A DNA stretch of 7,627 bases from Candidatus Nanopelagicales bacterium (GTDB lineage Bacteria > Actinomycetota > Actinomycetes > S36-B12 > UBA10799), in NCBI GenBank assembly GCA_030699055.1, contig JAUYKX010000234.1, positions 1 to 7,627 of the forward strand, read 5' to 3'. Below the pieces are notes generated by a model, which did not search any database, was not told the DNA's origin, and saw nothing but the letters and a program-made list of their open reading frames with translations. Position numbers and translations under genes: made by a program. Below, one piece after another: positions 6,704 to 7,627 of the stretch; position 1 is the first letter of the stretch; each line of letters starts with the position of its first letter.

Positions 6704-7384
6704 TCAAAGACACCATTCGATCGGGTCTGATCCCTGGCCGACCAGCAGTTCGTTGGCCCGGCTGAATGGTCGAGAGCCGAAGAAGCCGCGATCGGCGGAC
6801 ATCGGGCTCGGATGCGCGCTGCCGATGCAGGGAGTGGCGCCCAACAGCGGCTTCAATTGCTGGGCCTGACGCCCCCAGAGCACGGCGACCAAAGGCAGAT
6901 CACGAGCGACCAGGGCCTGGATGGCGGCATCGGTCACCCGTTCCCAGCCACGTCCGGCATGTGAGCCGGGCCTGCCGGGCGAAACCGTCAGCACTCGGTT
7001 GAGCAGCATGACTCCGCGTTGCGCCCACGGGCTCAGATCGCCATTGCCCGGCGGAGAACAACCCAGGTCTTCCCGCAATTCCCGGAAGACGTTGGTCAAA
7101 GAGCGCGGGATGGGTCGGACATCGGGTCGCACCGAGAAGCTCAGGCCCATCGCGTGGCCCGGCGTCGGGTAGGGGTCTTGTCCAACGATCAACACCCGAA
7201 TGGAATCCAGGGGGGCACGGAAGGCCCGCAGCACGTCGGCGCCAGCCGGAAGGTAACCACGTCCGGCGGCCAGTTCGGACCGCAGGAAATCACCCAGGGC
7301 CCCGATTTCGCCGGCGACCGGAGCCAGGGCATCGGGCCAACCCGGACCGACTAGCTCGGCCAGGTCTTGCCGGGGTGGTTGCAC
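6704..7384 (-). CDS. ung: Uracil-DNA glycosylase, family 1
   Basis: Removes uracil from DNA produced by cytosine deamination or dUTP misincorporation, starting base excision repair. The 226-residue length matches family 1. Key motifs are [18 protein letters not shown] with the water-activating D70, Y72 and the stacking F83, LLNRVLTV with uracil-reading N129, and [21 protein letters not shown] with catalytic H191 and the DNA-intercalation loop. The Pro after GQDPY, in place of the His found in E. coli, is usual in actinobacterial Ung. The GTG at 7384 is chosen because the N-terminal length is normal and TAGGCT ends 7 nt upstream. It is convergent with ispE and only 28 nt from it. Transcribed alone as far as can be seen. 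Very secure. Confidence 0.97.
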   Translation of the reverse strand: MQPPRQDLAELVGPGWPDALAPVAGEIGALGDFLRSELAAGRGYLPAGADVLRAFRAPLDSIRVLIVGQDPYPTPGHAMGLSFSVRPDVRPIPRSLTNVFRELREDLGCSPPGNGDLSPWAQRGVMLLNRVLTVSPGRPGSHAGRGWERVTDAAIQALVARDLPLVAVLWGRQAQQLKPLLGATPCIGSAHPSPMSADRGFFGSRPFSRANELLVGQGSDPIEWCL

Positions 7385-7489
7385 GCCCGGGAGCCTACGA
7401 GCCTGTCGACAAATAGCGGAGCCGGGGCCAAGACGGTCGAGAACCCAGTCCCCGGGGCCTTCCGCCCGATCGCCCGGCAGGCGCCGCCT
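7385..7489. other. Intergenic region between ung and the antitoxin gene
   Basis: These 105 bases hold the upstream region of ung and the sequence after the antitoxin stop, both on the minus strand. They are very GC-rich with short self-complementary stretches such as CCCCGGGG, but I find no clear long hairpin with a U-run. No convincing small gene or RNA is visible. Confidence 0.5.
7392..7397 (-). promoter_or_regulatory. Probable -10 box of ung (leaderless)
   Basis: On the minus strand TAGGCT is followed by seven bases (CCCGGGC) and the GTG at 7384. No Shine-Dalgarno fits in this spacing, so a leaderless mRNA is predicted. No clear -35 hexamer is seen 16-18 nt upstream. Confidence 0.5.
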
Positions 7490-7627
7490 TCAGGCGATCC
7501 GCATCTCGTCGTCGTCGAATGTGGCCACGATCTTGAACTGTCCGCCGAGACCTTCGATGTAGGCGCGCAATGTTCCGACTTCTGTCGACTCGATGGCCAC
7601 CTTCTCGATGGCGCTGACGCGGGGTTG
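7490..7627 (-). CDS. XRE-family helix-turn-helix antitoxin, C-terminal fragment (HigA-like)
   Basis: The minus strand is open from the right edge to a TGA at 7490-7492, giving 45 residues. It starts with QPRVSAIEK, the end of a DNA-recognition helix of an XRE/Cro-type domain. It continues with STEVGTLRAYIEGLGGQF and KIVATFDDDEMRIA, the pattern typical of antitoxins paired with HigB/RelE-type toxins (ELGTLRAY-x-EALGG, then a hydrophobic strand and an acidic end). Such proteins bind both their toxin and their own promoter. The N-terminus, start codon and any toxin gene lie outside the window, most likely upstream on the same strand. A stand-alone regulator is possible. The fragment is too short for the ordinary ORF length cut-off, so it would be easily missed. 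Confidence 0.75.
   Translation of the reverse strand, partial: QPRVSAIEKVAIESTEVGTLRAYIEGLGGQFKIVATFDDDEMRIA

Noticed and set aside
7441..7489. Terminator hairpin after the antitoxin gene
   Set aside because: Only short imperfect GC pairings such as AGGC with GCCT are present, with no long stem and no U-run, so I do not call a terminator.
1..7627. CRISPR array, tRNA or rRNA genes, insertion sequences, prophage or biosynthetic cluster genes
   Set aside because: No regularly spaced repeats, no tRNA cloverleaf, no transposase motifs and no phage or cluster-type proteins were seen; the window is occupied almost end to end by recognised genes.

Overview
The window is GC-rich chromosomal DNA that most likely comes from an actinomycete (Actinomycetota). 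The block of divergent pmt and rsmI, then metG, tatD, rsmA and ispE, follows the conserved order seen in Mycobacterium and, in part, Streptomyces. The proteins also carry actinobacterial variants, such as [11 protein letters not shown] in Ung and a bacterial Pmt-type O-mannosyltransferase. I cannot name the genus. The MEP-pathway kinase IspE shows that isoprenoids are made by the non-mevalonate route.

Layout. Bases 1-1287, minus strand: the N-terminal 429 codons of a membrane protein O-mannosyltransferase (pmt), cut by the left edge. Bases 1288-1395: a short divergent promoter region with a small tandem repeat. Bases 1396-2313, plus: rsmI. Bases 2335-3936, plus: metG, with its own promoter at the end of rsmI. 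Bases 3933-4808, plus: tatD, overlapping metG by 4 nt. Bases 4789-5721, plus: rsmA, overlapping tatD by 20 nt. Bases 5731-6675, plus: ispE. Bases 6676-6703: a hairpin between convergent genes. Bases 6704-7384, minus: ung. Bases 7385-7489: ung upstream region. Bases 7490-7627, minus: the last 45 residues of an XRE-type, HigA-like antitoxin whose start lies beyond the right edge. No gene-free stretch exceeds about 110 nt, and I see no tRNA, rRNA, CRISPR, insertion sequence or prophage gene.

The genes are mostly housekeeping: two 16S rRNA methyltransferases (RsmI and RsmA), methionyl-tRNA synthetase, a TatD nuclease, an isoprenoid kinase, uracil-DNA glycosylase for base excision repair, and a cell-envelope mannosyltransferase. 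I do not see a new biological system.

The most informative pattern is in transcription. Every gene that begins its own unit (pmt, rsmI, metG, ispE, ung) has a TAnnnT or TAnnnC hexamer ending 6-7 nt before an ATG or GTG, and most lack a clear Shine-Dalgarno. This is the signature of leaderless mRNAs. The overlapping internal genes tatD and rsmA instead have purine-rich SD-like sequences. In addition, rpfB, which sits between tatD and rsmA in mycobacteria, is missing here. A toxin-antitoxin locus appears to begin at the right edge.
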